From Brevundimonas sp. UBA4553 (GTDB taxonomy: Bacteria > Pseudomonadota > Alphaproteobacteria > Caulobacterales > Caulobacteraceae): DNA of 64,000 nucleotides. A program made the position numbers and the translations under genes. Every line of letters begins with the position of its first letter. Position 1 is the stretch's first letter. Location of the stretch: contig NZ_DGLD01000014.1 of assembly GCF_002387245.1 (NCBI RefSeq), forward strand, positions 1 through 64,000, in the 5' to 3' direction. Under the pieces are notes generated by a model. It did no database searches, was not told where the DNA came from, and saw nothing but the letters and a program-made list of their open reading frames with translations. Positions 1-8,381 of this stretch are shown piece by piece.

Positions 1-1
1 G

Positions 2-523
2 GCGGTTGCGATCGAATCCTCGGTGGCCGGTTCGGCTGCCGAAACGGCCTACCTGGCTGACTTCAACGCCCTCGGCAATGAAATCACCAAGGCTCTGGGC
101 GGCGCCACCTTCGACGGCGTCAACCTGTTCTCGACGGCTGCGGCCGACATCGAGGTCAAGACCGGCACCGGCTCGACGGACAAGTTCGTCCTGAAGGCCA
201 CCGGCGCGGCCACGGCTGTCGCCACCGCCGGCGGGTCCATCGCTCGGGCCGCCGCGACCGCCGCCGCCGTTGAAACCGAGATCAAGGCCTTTACGGCCGT
301 GCTCGGCGGCCTCGGCACCAAGTCCAAGTCTCTGGAAAGGTCGCTGACCTTCACCAGCAAGATGCAGGACGCTCTGGAAGTCGGCGTCGGCAACCTGGTG
401 GACGCCGATCTGGCCAAGGAAAGCGCGCGCCTGACCGCGCTGCAAACCAAGCAACAGCTGGGTGTGCAGGCGTTGTCGATCGCGAACCAGTCGAGCTCGG
501 TTCTGCTCGGCCTGTTCCGCTAA
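2..523 (+). CDS. flagellin, 5'-truncated by the window edge
   Basis: C-terminal 173 residues of a flagellin, the subunit of the flagellar filament. The reading frame is open from base 2, so the true start lies left of the window. Visible are the D1 motif ATFDGVNLF near the beginning, an Ala/Thr-rich variable middle, and the conserved C-terminal D0/D1 helix containing VGNLVDADLAKESARL and ending QALSIANQ...LLGLFR. The last 60 residues closely match those of the complete flagellin at 1010-1891, so the two are paralogues. A UUCG hairpin terminator follows, then a FlaG-like gene. Caulobacterales usually carry several flagellin genes side by side, which fits this layout. Confidence 0.93.
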   Translation, partial: AVAIESSVAGSAAETAYLADFNALGNEITKALGGATFDGVNLFSTAAADIEVKTGTGSTDKFVLKATGAATAVATAGGSIARAAATAAAVETEIKAFTAVLGGLGTKSKSLERSLTFTSKMQDALEVGVGNLVDADLAKESARLTALQTKQQLGVQALSIANQSSSVLLGLFR

Positions 524-534
524 CAAGACGTGGT

Positions 535-562
535 CGAGGGCGGGTCTTCGGGCTCGCCCTCG
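535..562 (+). terminator. hairpin terminator with cUUCGg tetraloop
   Basis: Twelve bases on each side (535-546 and 551-562) pair, with two G-U pairs, around the loop TTCG closed by C-G. The hairpin sits 12 bases after the flagellin stop and only a short TTCG follows, so the T tract is weak. It is likely an end point or a 3' stabiliser for the abundant flagellin mRNA. Confidence 0.6.
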
Positions 563-609
563 TTCGCACATCCGGAGACAGGAGGCGCGGCTTGGCCGCG
601 TAAGGGGAA

Positions 610-876
610 ATGGCAGATAATGTCGCAAGACTCCCTAGTGTAAGTCTCGTTCAACGCGACGCCCACGGTCAGGGCGTCGAGCTGCGGCAACCCAAGGCCG
701 AACCCGACGCCGGACGCTATCGTCTGACGATCGAGGAAGGTCCCAACGGGTTTGTCTACATGACCCGCGATCGCGTGACGGGCGAAGTCATTCGTCAGTT
801 GCCGCGTGAGGAGGTCGTGAAAATGAGCGCGAGCCCGGCGTACGGGGCAGGCGGAGTGATCAAGACCGAGGCCTGA
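610..876 (+). CDS. FlaG-like flagellar protein
   Basis: An 88-residue protein whose second half carries the FlaG family signature: FVYMTRDRVTGEVIRQLP followed by REEVVKM, matching the pattern of a D..TGEVIRQ(I/L)PPEE strand-turn-helix. FlaG proteins are small and lie beside flagellin genes; in other bacteria they affect filament length. The N-terminal 40 residues are variable and hydrophilic. It sits between two flagellin genes, which supports a flagellar role. A strong hairpin follows the stop. The ATG is preceded by the purine-rich AAGGGGAA at a good ribosome-binding distance. The family call is firm; the precise role here is inferred. Confidence 0.75.
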   Translation: MADNVARLPSVSLVQRDAHGQGVELRQPKAEPDAGRYRLTIEEGPNGFVYMTRDRVTGEVIRQLPREEVVKMSASPAYGAGGVIKTEA

Positions 877-894
877 TCGCCGCAAGTAGCTTGG

Positions 895-931
895 AACGCA
901 GCGCCGCCGGCTTGCCGAGCGGCGCCGCGTT
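895..931 (+). terminator. hairpin terminator after the FlaG-like gene
   Basis: Thirteen-base arms (895-907 and 919-931) match with one mismatch, around an 11-base loop, and are followed by CGTTTCT. The element lies 19 bases past the FlaG-like stop and before the next flagellin, so it probably isolates the two transcripts. Confidence 0.6.
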
Positions 932-1009
932 CGTTTCTACGCCGTTAACCATACGCTCAGGAATCAGCGACATTAGTAGCCTTCAGAATTTGAACTGGGG
1001 CTAGAAGCC

Positions 1010-1891
1010 ATGACCAACAGCGTTCTCACCAATGCCTCGGCGTTAATCGCGCTCCAGAACCTCAATTCGACGAACAACAAGCTGGCGGCGACCCAGAGCC
1101 GGGTGAATACGGGCCTTAAGGTCCAAGGCGCCAAGGACAACGCCGCCACCTGGGCCATCGCCCAGAACCAGCGCGCCGACACGGGCGCCCTGGAATCGGT
1201 CAAGACGAGCATGAACCGCGCCACCTCGCTGGCCGATGTCTCGCTGGCCGCTGGCGGACAGATTTCCGATCTGCTGATCGAGATGCGCGAAAAGGCCACC
1301 GCCGCAGCGGACCCGTCGTCGACGCCCGCCTCCCGCAAGGCCTACAACGATGAGTTCCAGTCGCTTCTGAAGTCCCTCGATTCCTTCGCCAAGAACGCGA
1401 CCTTCGACGGCGAGAACATCCTGAACGGCACGGTTACGACGGCCTTGGACTTCCTCGCCAACGTCGGCGCCACCGAAACCATCTCGATGAACCGCCAGAA
1501 TCTGACCCTGGCTGGCGTAGGGTTGCAGTTGCCCGCTCGTGCAGCAGCGGCCGGTCCGCCTGTCGTGACGGCGCGTCCTGCCGGTCCGCCTCTGCTGGAC
1601 ACGCTGGAGAACGCGCAGGAAGCCTTCACCGCCGTCGTCGGGGCTCTTGATAACGCCAACGCCAAGCTGGCCGAGCTGGGCGCGCAAGCCAAGCAGGTCG
1701 AAAAGCACAACATCTTCGTCGGCAAGCTGATGGACTCGCTCGAGGTCGGCATCGGCAACCTCGTCGATGCGGACATGGCCAAGGAAAGCGCTCGCCTGCA
1801 GGCGCTTCAGGTCCAGCAGCAACTGGGCGCTCAGGCCCTGTCGATCGCCAACCAGGCGCCGCAGATCATCCTGTCCCTGTTCAAGGGCTGA
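1010..1891 (+). CDS. flagellin
   Basis: Complete 293-residue flagellin, the filament subunit exported through the flagellar type III apparatus. The N-terminal D0/D1 region has the usual ALIALQNLNSTNNKL and VNTGLKVQGAKDN motifs, then the ATFDGENILNG turn at about residues 130-140. Residues about 175-205 form an Ala/Pro-rich variable segment with two AGPP repeats, and the C-terminal helix contains VGIGNLVDADMAKESARLQ and ends QALSIANQAP...SLFKG. It is paralogous to the truncated flagellin at the window edge. I find no convincing sigma-54 -24/-12 promoter in the 80 bases after the preceding terminator. Confidence 0.97.
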   Translation: MTNSVLTNASALIALQNLNSTNNKLAATQSRVNTGLKVQGAKDNAATWAIAQNQRADTGALESVKTSMNRATSLADVSLAAGGQISDLLIEMREKATAAADPSSTPASRKAYNDEFQSLLKSLDSFAKNATFDGENILNGTVTTALDFLANVGATETISMNRQNLTLAGVGLQLPARAAAAGPPVVTARPAGPPLLDTLENAQEAFTAVVGALDNANAKLAELGAQAKQVEKHNIFVGKLMDSLEVGIGNLVDADMAKESARLQALQVQQQLGAQALSIANQAPQIILSLFKG

Positions 1892-2038
1892 CCTACCTGA
1901 AGTAGCGGGGCGCGCCGTGGCCGAGTGAGATCGGCGGCGGCTTGCGCTTCGCGGGGCGCGGCATGAGGCCATAAAGGCTCGCCAGTCTCAGAAACAGCCA
2001 ACGCACGTACGACATGGGCGCTTGTCCCGCTTGCCTGT

Positions 2039-2063
2039 GGTTGGCCGGTAACGCCGGCTAACC
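2039..2063. repeat. inverted repeat before the FlaEY-like gene
   Basis: Ten-base arms (2039-2048 and 2054-2063), nine Watson-Crick pairs plus one G-T, enclose TAACG. It lies 150 bases after the flagellin stop and 75 bases before the GTG of the FlaEY-like gene. It could be a late terminator of the flagellin transcript or an operator for a flagellar regulator such as FlbD; the sequence does not decide between them. Confidence 0.4.
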
Positions 2064-2138
2064 GTCGCCGTTCCCGTCCGATCTTAAACAGTTCGTTACC
2101 AGCTTCGCCGCAAGCTGGACGCAGGAGCGTATCGGTCT

Positions 2139-4832
2139 GTGATCAACAACAGCTATCTTCTCGGCTTGTACGGCGGGACCTCGACCTTCTCTGGAGGTCT
2201 GGGCGCGACGTCTGTTGCTGTGAAGAAGCAGCCGACAGCTCCTTGGGCTACGACGGTCAAGCCGCAGAACCAGTCCGACCTGCTGCGCGCCGCGCTGAGC
2301 GGGCGACGCTTGATCAATGAAGATAATGCGACGCTTGACGTCAAGAACGCCTCGTCGGGCGACTATCGCAAGATCTTCGCCATGTATCAGGGCCTCACCA
2401 TGCTGGAGGCCATCGCCGATCGGGCGGGGCAGAAGAACCTCACCACACTCGAACGGTCGCAACTGACCAAGCGCATGGACGCGGGGCTGGCGGAAATCTC
2501 GGCCTACCTGGGCGAGGCCAAGTTCGACGGCGTGCGGATGGTTCAGGGGCTGTCTGCGACCAAGGCGCAGACCGGCGCCGCCGTTCCTCGCGATTCGGCG
2601 AAGTATGTGACCGGCGCCGTCCACACCGGGGCCTTGGCCGATGAGGTCGCGGCCTTCCAGGGCGATGTCCAGTTCAACATCACCGTGAAAAAGACGGGCG
2701 GCGATCAGGTCGTCGCCATCAACCTGGCCGAGATGGGCTCCGATCCGCGGACGCTCCAGTCGGTGGTCACCTATATCAACAGCAAGCTGGAAGCGGCGGG
2801 CGTCGAAACTCGCATGGGCCGCGAACAACTGCCGTCGGAGCCGCGCGTCATCAAGAGCGGGGACAAGACGATCACCTTGCCCGCAGGGCCCGACAAGTGG
2901 GCCCTCAACCTCCAGGGCGTGTCGTACGAAAAGGTCAGCTTCACCCCCGTGACGTCATCTGACGCCGTCTACGTGGTTCAGGGCGTTGGCAAGAGTGGCG
3001 GTCACGAGGTCCTCAAGTTTCAGGAACGGGCCGGCCAGACGACCAGCGGCGCGGCGTTCTGGGTCGAAGGGCAGGTGGGGCAGTCTGGCCTGCCCGAAGG
3101 CGTCGAGACGGTCCGCGCCAGCGCTACGGGGCCGGACGGCTCGATGTGGATCGTCGCCGACGTGAGCGTTGGAACCGCGACCCAGCCCATCAAAGGGCAG
3201 GGCGACGTCGTTCTGATGAAGCTGGATTCGGCGGGCAAGGTGGTGCTCAGCCGGGCCTTGGGCGCGGCGTCGACCGCCAGCGGTTACGCCATTGCGGTGG
3301 ACGATGACGGCCGCGTCGCCGTGGCCGGTTCGGTCGTCGGGGCGCTGACGCCCGGCGTGTCTGGCGCTGACGCCACCGTGGCCGACAGCTTTGTCACTGT
3401 CTTTGACGCCAAGGGCGTCGAGCAGTGGACCCAGCGTCGCGGGGCCAAGGCGGCGGATGAGGCGACAGCTGTGTCTTTCGGCGCAGACGGTCGCGTCTAT
3501 GTGGCAGGGCGCTCTCAGTCCTCCATGCCGGGCGCGCTCGCGTCGGGCGGCTGGGACGGCTACGTCCAGGCCTTCAGCGAGAACCAGATCCACAGCCTGG
3601 CGCCGATCACCGCTACGGCGACAGGAATTAATCAGTTCGGGACGGCCGGCGACGACAGCGTCCAGGCCATGACCACGGACGGCGACAAGCTCTATACGGC
3701 CGGGATCGAGAACGGTCGCATGATGGTGCGTCAGTTCCAGATCGGCGCCGCCGGATCGCCGGAGTTGTTGTCCTCTCGCGACCTCGGCCACGCCAGCGGC
3801 GAGATCGCTGGCCTGTCGGTCGTCAACGGCCAGGTGATCCTGGCGGGCACGACGCGGAACGGCGCCCTGGACATCGGCCAGATCAACACCGCCCATTCCG
3901 GCGGCACGGACGCCTTTGTCGCCGTGATTTCCGACGATTTGAGCGCGTCGGCCAGCGATCGTCTGACCTATTACGGCGGGCAGGGCGACGACACCGCCGC
4001 CGACGTGAAGATCGTCGACGGCAAGGTCTGGCTGACCGGCGTGTCCGACCGGACGGTCGGCGCCAAGGCCGAGGACCCGACGTCAGGCTATCTCGCGCGG
4101 CTGGATCCAATGACCGGCGCGGTCGAGTGGACCCAGACCTGGACCGGCGCGGATCGACAGGCCGCGCCCATGACCATCGCTGTCGCCTCTGGCGGGGCCA
4201 GCGTCCTGGATCGCCTGGGGTTGCCGCAGGGCGAAATCCCGCAGTCGGATTCCAAACAGCTGGTCGACGCCACATCCCTGCGGGCAGGGGATCGTTTCTA
4301 CGTGACATCCGGCACGACCGGACGCTCTGTCGCCGTGACGATCGACGCCAAGGACACGCTGCAGACCCTGGCGCGCAAGATCGAGACGGCTTCCGGCCGC
4401 ACCCTGACGGTGACGGTCAAGACGGACAAGGACCATGTCACGGGCATGGACGGAGACACCCGCATCACCGCCGGCGGCGTGCAGCGCCTGTCCATCGCCT
4501 TCACCAACGGGCGCGAGGGCGCTGTTCTGCGCGCGGGGGAGGCGGGCCGCGACGCCCTGGCCGGTCTGGGTCTGACGCCCGGCTACATTGGTCCCAGCAG
4601 CAGCGACCTGAAGACCTTTGGTCTGGATCTGCCCAAGACGCTGAGCCTCAAGGACGCCGAGGCGGCCAAGGCGGCGACCAGCACCATCCAGTTGGCCGTC
4701 AAGGCTTTGCGCGACGCCTACAAGGCGCTGGACCCCGACAGCAGCAAGCCCAAGGCGACGGGAACCGTGCCGCCTTACCTGAAGACGCAGCTGGCCAACT
4801 ATCAGGCGGCGCTGGCACGACTCACAGGCTAG
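2139..4832 (+). CDS. FlaEY-like flagellar protein with SBBP beta-propeller
   Basis: An 897-residue protein resembling the Caulobacter protein called regulatory protein FlaEY, which is needed for normal filament formation. Start is GTG with GCAGGAG upstream. Residues about 75-140 are helical and contain AKFDGVRMVQG, like the FDG turn of flagellins. Residues 173-226 and about 716-770 look like the hook-IN strand-helix unit of flagellar hook-associated proteins. Between them, about residues 260-690, lie repeated DGR/GKV-x-(V/L)AG units typical of SBBP beta-propeller blades. The C terminus is again helical. Position right after flagellins supports a filament-assembly role. The name is from memory of the family, not from a search. 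Confidence 0.6.
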   Translation: MINNSYLLGLYGGTSTFSGGLGATSVAVKKQPTAPWATTVKPQNQSDLLRAALSGRRLINEDNATLDVKNASSGDYRKIFAMYQGLTMLEAIADRAGQKNLTTLERSQLTKRMDAGLAEISAYLGEAKFDGVRMVQGLSATKAQTGAAVPRDSAKYVTGAVHTGALADEVAAFQGDVQFNITVKKTGGDQVVAINLAEMGSDPRTLQSVVTYINSKLEAAGVETRMGREQLPSEPRVIKSGDKTITLPAGPDKWALNLQGVSYEKVSFTPVTSSDAVYVVQGVGKSGGHEVLKFQERAGQTTSGAAFWVEGQVGQSGLPEGVETVRASATGPDGSMWIVADVSVGTATQPIKGQGDVVLMKLDSAGKVVLSRALGAASTASGYAIAVDDDGRVAVAGSVVGALTPGVSGADATVADSFVTVFDAKGVEQWTQRRGAKAADEATAVSFGADGRVYVAGRSQSSMPGALASGGWDGYVQAFSENQIHSLAPITATATGINQFGTAGDDSVQAMTTDGDKLYTAGIENGRMMVRQFQIGAAGSPELLSSRDLGHASGEIAGLSVVNGQVILAGTTRNGALDIGQINTAHSGGTDAFVAVISDDLSASASDRLTYYGGQGDDTAADVKIVDGKVWLTGVSDRTVGAKAEDPTSGYLARLDPMTGAVEWTQTWTGADRQAAPMTIAVASGGASVLDRLGLPQGEIPQSDSKQLVDATSLRAGDRFYVTSGTTGRSVAVTIDAKDTLQTLARKIETASGRTLTVTVKTDKDHVTGMDGDTRITAGGVQRLSIAFTNGREGAVLRAGEAGRDALAGLGLTPGYIGPSSSDLKTFGLDLPKTLSLKDAEAAKAATSTIQLAVKALRDAYKALDPDSSKPKATGTVPPYLKTQLANYQAALARLTG

Positions 4833-4910
4833 AGGCCTCAAGGCCCGCTTTAGGTTGACGGGCGCGGCGTCGGCGGGGTTATTGGGGCCATCATTGGCGT
4901 CGAGTCCCGC

Positions 4911-5588
4911 ATGGCCCTTCCGAAAGACAATCGTACAGTCCTGATCGTCGGGGGCGGCCTGGCCGTTGTCGCGGCCGCCGCCGCAGCCCTGGTGTTCAGC
5001 GGTGGCCGGGACCGACCGACAGAAGCGCCGCCGGCGTCGCAGGGCGGACTGACCATTGATCTGGCCGAGGCGCCGACGCTGGAGCCGGCGCGCGAACTGC
5101 GTTGTTTCGTCGACGGCCAGTTCGTCGGCCTGGCCACCTTGGCCGATTGCGCCCAGCGCAACGGCGTCGCGACCAGCGCCCTGGACGTGGGGCTGGACGC
5201 CACCGGCGCCCTGGCCGCCGCGCCTACCGCCGCCTTCGCCCCGCCACCGGAGCTGCCGGCCGAGCCGACCATCGAGATCGCTCCCGTGGACGAGGGCGCA
5301 TCCCCTGCGGAGCCTGCGCGTCAGGCGCAGCCTGCGTCCGCCACAGCCTGTCTGCGTCACACCGGTTCGGAATGGCGCTCGATTGGCGGCGGCATGAGCC
5401 TGGGCGCCTGCGTGCAGGCGCTCTACGCCGGAACCTGCGTCCGTCCGGGCGAGGCCCAGTATGGGCGTTGGGGCGACACGACCCTGCGTCTGGTGCCGCG
5501 CCGCGTCGAGCAGTCGAGCGACAACACACGCTTCCGCACCCTGGCCCAGCAGGACCGCAACTGTCAGTTCCCGGAGCTGGGTCGATGA
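4911..5588 (+). CDS. membrane-anchored protein with two Cys-pair segments, unknown function
   Basis: A 225-residue protein with one N-terminal membrane segment (residues about 9-29, Val/Ala/Gly-rich) after a short positive stretch, so most of it should lie in the periplasm. A first cysteine segment, RCFVDGQFVGLATLADC, is at residues about 63-80; a Pro/Ala-rich linker follows; a second cysteine segment around CLRHTGSEWRSIGGG and GACVQALYAGTC is at about 147-180. The two segments may be divergent repeats stabilised by disulfides. It overlaps the following lipoprotein gene by ATGA, so the two are translated together. I do not recognise the family. Confidence 0.7.
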   Translation: MALPKDNRTVLIVGGGLAVVAAAAAALVFSGGRDRPTEAPPASQGGLTIDLAEAPTLEPARELRCFVDGQFVGLATLADCAQRNGVATSALDVGLDATGALAAAPTAAFAPPPELPAEPTIEIAPVDEGASPAEPARQAQPASATACLRHTGSEWRSIGGGMSLGACVQALYAGTCVRPGEAQYGRWGDTTLRLVPRRVEQSSDNTRFRTLAQQDRNCQFPELGR

Positions 5589-6013
5589 AACGCAAGATCG
5601 TATCCGCCGCTGCGCTGGGCCTTCTGGCCCTGACGGTCGGGGCCTGCGCCCAGAAGGGCGTCGAGGCGCCGACCGAGCCGGGCGTCTGCTACCACGTGGT
5701 TCTGGCTGAGGACGGCAAGTCCGCGCCCCTGATCAACGTTGTCGCCCGCGATCAGCCGCAGATCGAGTTCTGCGCTGCGCGACTTGAGGAGATGCGCCTG
5801 CGGTTCCTGAGCATGGGCGGCAACAACCGCGACATGATCGGCGCCTATCAGGGGCAGTTCATCTTCATCGACCGGGGTGGGGTGAAGTTCGGCCGCACTC
5901 TGACGGGCCAGCGCTTCTTCGCCCTGACGCGCACGGGCGATGGCCGTCTGGCCATTCCGGGCGCCATTCAGCGCGAGATCGACGGTCGCCCCGTCGCCGT
6001 CGCCCCCAACTAG
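5585..6013 (+). CDS. predicted lipoprotein, unknown function
   Basis: 142 residues beginning with a lipoprotein signal (MKRKIVSAAALGLLALTVGAC), lipobox VGAC with the cysteine at residue 21, so it should be lipidated and anchored to the envelope. The mature part has two further cysteines (CYHVV and FCAARLEEMRLRF), separated by 31 residues and likely to form a disulfide, then a region rich in beta strands. The start ATG overlaps the stop of the upstream membrane protein gene by ATGA. The pair ends 90 bases before ssb, which has its own SOS-type promoter. The function is unknown; the two-gene unit suggests an envelope complex. Confidence 0.75.
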   Translation: MKRKIVSAAALGLLALTVGACAQKGVEAPTEPGVCYHVVLAEDGKSAPLINVVARDQPQIEFCAARLEEMRLRFLSMGGNNRDMIGAYQGQFIFIDRGGVKFGRTLTGQRFFALTRTGDGRLAIPGAIQREIDGRPVAVAPN

Positions 6014-6034
6014 AATTCTCGCCCGCTCGGGCGC

Positions 6035-6049
6035 GAACAAAACTGGAAC
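6035..6049 (+). promoter_or_regulatory. LexA (SOS) box of ssb
   Basis: GAAC, seven bases, GAAC: an exact match to the alphaproteobacterial LexA operator GAAC-N7-GAAC. It lies 55 bases upstream of the ssb ATG in the intergenic gap. ssb is a usual SOS member in this class, which makes chance occurrence unlikely. Confidence 0.8.
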
Positions 6050-6103
6050 ATTCTGTCGATATCCGCTAGGGATCGGCGGCAAGAACATAAAAGGACATCG
6101 GTC

Positions 6104-6604
6104 ATGGCCGGCAGCGTCAACAAGGTCATCCTCATCGGCAATCTGGGCCGCGACCCGGAAATCCGCACCCTGAACAGCGGCGATCGCGTCGCCAACCTGC
6201 GCATCGCCACCTCCGAGCAATGGCGCGACAAGGCTACCGGTGAGCGTAAGGAAAAGACCGAGTGGCATGCGGTCGTCATCTTCAACGAAAACATCGTCAA
6301 GGTGGCCGAGAACTACCTGAAGAAGGGCTCGACCGTTTACATCGAGGGCTCGCTGCAGACCCGCAAATACACCGACGCGCAAGGCATCGAGAAGTACTCG
6401 ACCGAGATCGTGCTGCAACGCTTCAACGGCCAGCTGACCATGCTGGGCGGTCGTAACGACAGCCAGGGCGGCGGCGATCGCGGCGGTTACGGCGGCGGCG
6501 GCCGCAACGACGACGACTACTCCTCGGGCTTCTCCACCGGCGGCGCCAACAAGCCCTCGGGTCCCAAGGAAAGCTACGACCTGAACGACGACATTCCGTT
6601 CTAA
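6104..6604 (+). CDS. ssb: single-stranded DNA-binding protein
   Basis: 166-residue SSB that coats single-stranded DNA during replication, recombination and repair. The OB fold (residues about 3-112) begins VNKVILIGNLGRDPEIR and includes EWHAVVIFNENIVKVAENYLKKGS and VYIEGSLQTRKY. A Gly-rich linker (about 118-150) leads to the acidic partner-binding tip DDDIPF type ending DLNDDIPF. Length and architecture match bacterial SSB. The ATG follows AAAAGGACATCGGTC, giving a good ribosome site. A LexA box upstream indicates DNA-damage induction on top of constitutive expression. Confidence 0.98.
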   Translation: MAGSVNKVILIGNLGRDPEIRTLNSGDRVANLRIATSEQWRDKATGERKEKTEWHAVVIFNENIVKVAENYLKKGSTVYIEGSLQTRKYTDAQGIEKYSTEIVLQRFNGQLTMLGGRNDSQGGGDRGGYGGGGRNDDDYSSGFSTGGANKPSGPKESYDLNDDIPF

Positions 6605-6619
6605 GACCTGAAAACTGAC

Positions 6620-7069
6620 GTGGGCCGGGGGGCTTACAGTTACCGCGACGACCCGGCCGTGCCGTCCTTCCCGGACGACCGGCCGCTAGTCCTGTTCGAC
6701 GGCGATTGCGCCCTCTGTTCCCATTCCGCGCGGACCCTGCTGAAGCATGGTCCGCGTTTTCGTCTGGCGCCGACGCAGTCGGTTCTGGGTAGGGCCCTGC
6801 TGGTCCACTACGGCCTGTCGCCCGATGATCCCTCCACTATGCTGGTGATCGAGGACGGGCGCGCCATCAGCCGCTCGGACGGGGTGCTGCATCTGGCGGC
6901 TTCCCTGCCGTTTCCCTATCGCGCCGCCGTGGCGGCCAGGCTGATCCCCCGGCCCATCCGCGACGCTGCCTATGGCCTGGTCGCGCGATACCGGCGGCGG
7001 TTTTCGGGCCAGACCTGGTGCGCCCTGCCGCCGTCGGGGGCGGACCTCAACGACCGAATTCTGGGATAG
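6620..7069 (+). CDS. DCC-family thiol-disulfide oxidoreductase-like protein (DUF393)
   Basis: 149-residue protein of the DCC (DUF393) family, a thioredoxin-fold group named for its Asp-x-x-Cys-x-x-Cys-type motif. Here the motif is VLFDGDCALCSHSARTLL at about residues 25-42, with two cysteines spaced CALC. The C-terminal half has the typical helix with an aromatic Tyr-Arg-rich end (ARYRRRF) seen in the family. The start used is GTG with no ATG alternative before the motif. It ends four bases before the SDR gene, so they are probably co-transcribed. Redox activity is inferred from the family and is not proven. Confidence 0.8.
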   Translation: MGRGAYSYRDDPAVPSFPDDRPLVLFDGDCALCSHSARTLLKHGPRFRLAPTQSVLGRALLVHYGLSPDDPSTMLVIEDGRAISRSDGVLHLAASLPFPYRAAVAARLIPRPIRDAAYGLVARYRRRFSGQTWCALPPSGADLNDRILG

Positions 7070-7073
7070 ACGG

Positions 7074-8381
7074 ATGAGCGACGGGGGACGGGTTCTCGTT
7101 CTGGGAGCCAATGGTTTTATCGGCTCGCATCTGGCCGCCGCGCTGTCGCGTGACGGCTGGTCGGTGCGGGCGGGCGCTCGGCGTCCCGTCGAGGCGGCGC
7201 GACGCGCGCCGACGTTCGACTGGGTCTGCGCCGACTTCGCCAAGCTGACTTCGGTCGAGGCCTGGGCCCCGCTGCTGGACGGGGTCGACGCCGTTATCAA
7301 CTGCGTCGGCGTCTTGCAGGACGGGGCGGGGGACAGCACGCGTCTGGCTCATGTCGAGGGACCGCGCGCCTTGATCGCGGCCTGCGAGCGCGCCGGGGTT
7401 CGGCGTCTGATCCACATTTCCGCCGTAGGGGCCGATGACGCGGCGGGCACGGCCTATGCCCGCACCAAGGCCGAGACCGAGCGTCTGGTCGAGGCCAGCA
7501 CGCTGGACTGGCTGATCCTGAGGCCGTCGCTGGTGGTGGATCGTGCGGCCTTCGGCGGCACCGGCTTGATCCGGGCGCTGGCGGCCTTCCCCCTGTTCAG
7601 CCCAGTCGTCGGCGGCGACCAGACCTTCCGGCCCATCGCCCTGGGCGACCTGGGCGCGGCCGTCGTCGCGGCGCTGAAGCCGGGTGCGCCGCACCGCGAA
7701 ACCTTCGACATGCCCGGACCCGAGGCCGTGACCATGGCCGAGACGGTGCGCCTCTATCGCGGCTGGCTGGGCCTGTCGCCCGCGCCTGTGATCCGGGTTC
7801 CGCGCCGGCTGGCGGCGCCTGCGCTTGTGATAGGCGATCTGCTGGGCCGACTGGGCTGGTCCTCGCCGATCCGCACCACGGCCATCCGCCAGATGGATCA
7901 TGACGTTTCAGGTCAGGACAGCGGCTGGGCCGAGCGACTGGGCGTCAGCGCGCGCGGCCTCTCGCGCTTTCTGACCGAGACGCCGGCCTCGGTTCAGGAC
8001 GTCTGGCACGCGCGGCTGTGGTTTGTGCGGCCTGTGTCGATCCTGACCCTAGGCCTGTTCTGGCTGATCACCGGACTGATCAGCTTCGGGCCCGGCTGGA
8101 ACGGGGCGCTGGCCATCCTGCACGAAGGCGGCTTCGGGCGCTGGGCCGGGCCGATCGCCTGGTGGGGCGCGCTGCTGGACGTGGTGCTGGGGCTGGCCCT
8201 GTTCGTGCGGCCGTGGACGGCGCGGGTGGCGATCTTCATGTGCCTATCGACGGTGGGCTATCTGATCGCGGGAACGCTCAGCCTGCCGCACTACTGGATC
8301 GATCCGCTTGGACCGTGGCTGAAGGTCTTGCCGATGATGGCGCTATGCCTGTTCGTGGCAGCGACGGACGCGAGGCGCTGA
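7074..8381 (+). CDS. SDR-family NAD(P)-binding protein fused to a DoxX-like membrane domain
   Basis: 435 residues. The first 300 form an extended SDR (NmrA/epimerase-like) domain with the dinucleotide motif LGANGFIGSHL near residue 10 and an SAVGADD segment where the catalytic serine region lies. The last 130 residues contain four hydrophobic helices, of the DoxX-like type attached to some SDR proteins. The ATG at 7074 was preferred over upstream frames because the Rossmann motif follows directly. The stop overlaps the ATG of the DUF2269 gene by ATGA. The likely role is a membrane-bound reductase or chaperone for electron carriers; the substrate is unknown. Confidence 0.85.
   Translation: MSDGGRVLVLGANGFIGSHLAAALSRDGWSVRAGARRPVEAARRAPTFDWVCADFAKLTSVEAWAPLLDGVDAVINCVGVLQDGAGDSTRLAHVEGPRALIAACERAGVRRLIHISAVGADDAAGTAYARTKAETERLVEASTLDWLILRPSLVVDRAAFGGTGLIRALAAFPLFSPVVGGDQTFRPIALGDLGAAVVAALKPGAPHRETFDMPGPEAVTMAETVRLYRGWLGLSPAPVIRVPRRLAAPALVIGDLLGRLGWSSPIRTTAIRQMDHDVSGQDSGWAERLGVSARGLSRFLTETPASVQDVWHARLWFVRPVSILTLGLFWLITGLISFGPGWNGALAILHEGGFGRWAGPIAWWGALLDVVLGLALFVRPWTARVAIFMCLSTVGYLIAGTLSLPHYWIDPLGPWLKVLPMMALCLFVAATDARR

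Noticed and set aside
877..1009. A sigma-54 -24/-12 promoter for the complete flagellin
   Set aside because: Class members are often sigma-54 dependent, but I found no GG-N10-GC pair outside the terminator stem.
2091..2106. A TTAA-N7-like match that could be a CtrA site before the FlaEY-like gene
   Set aside because: The second half is GTTAC rather than TTAA(C), so the match is too weak to report as a CtrA box.
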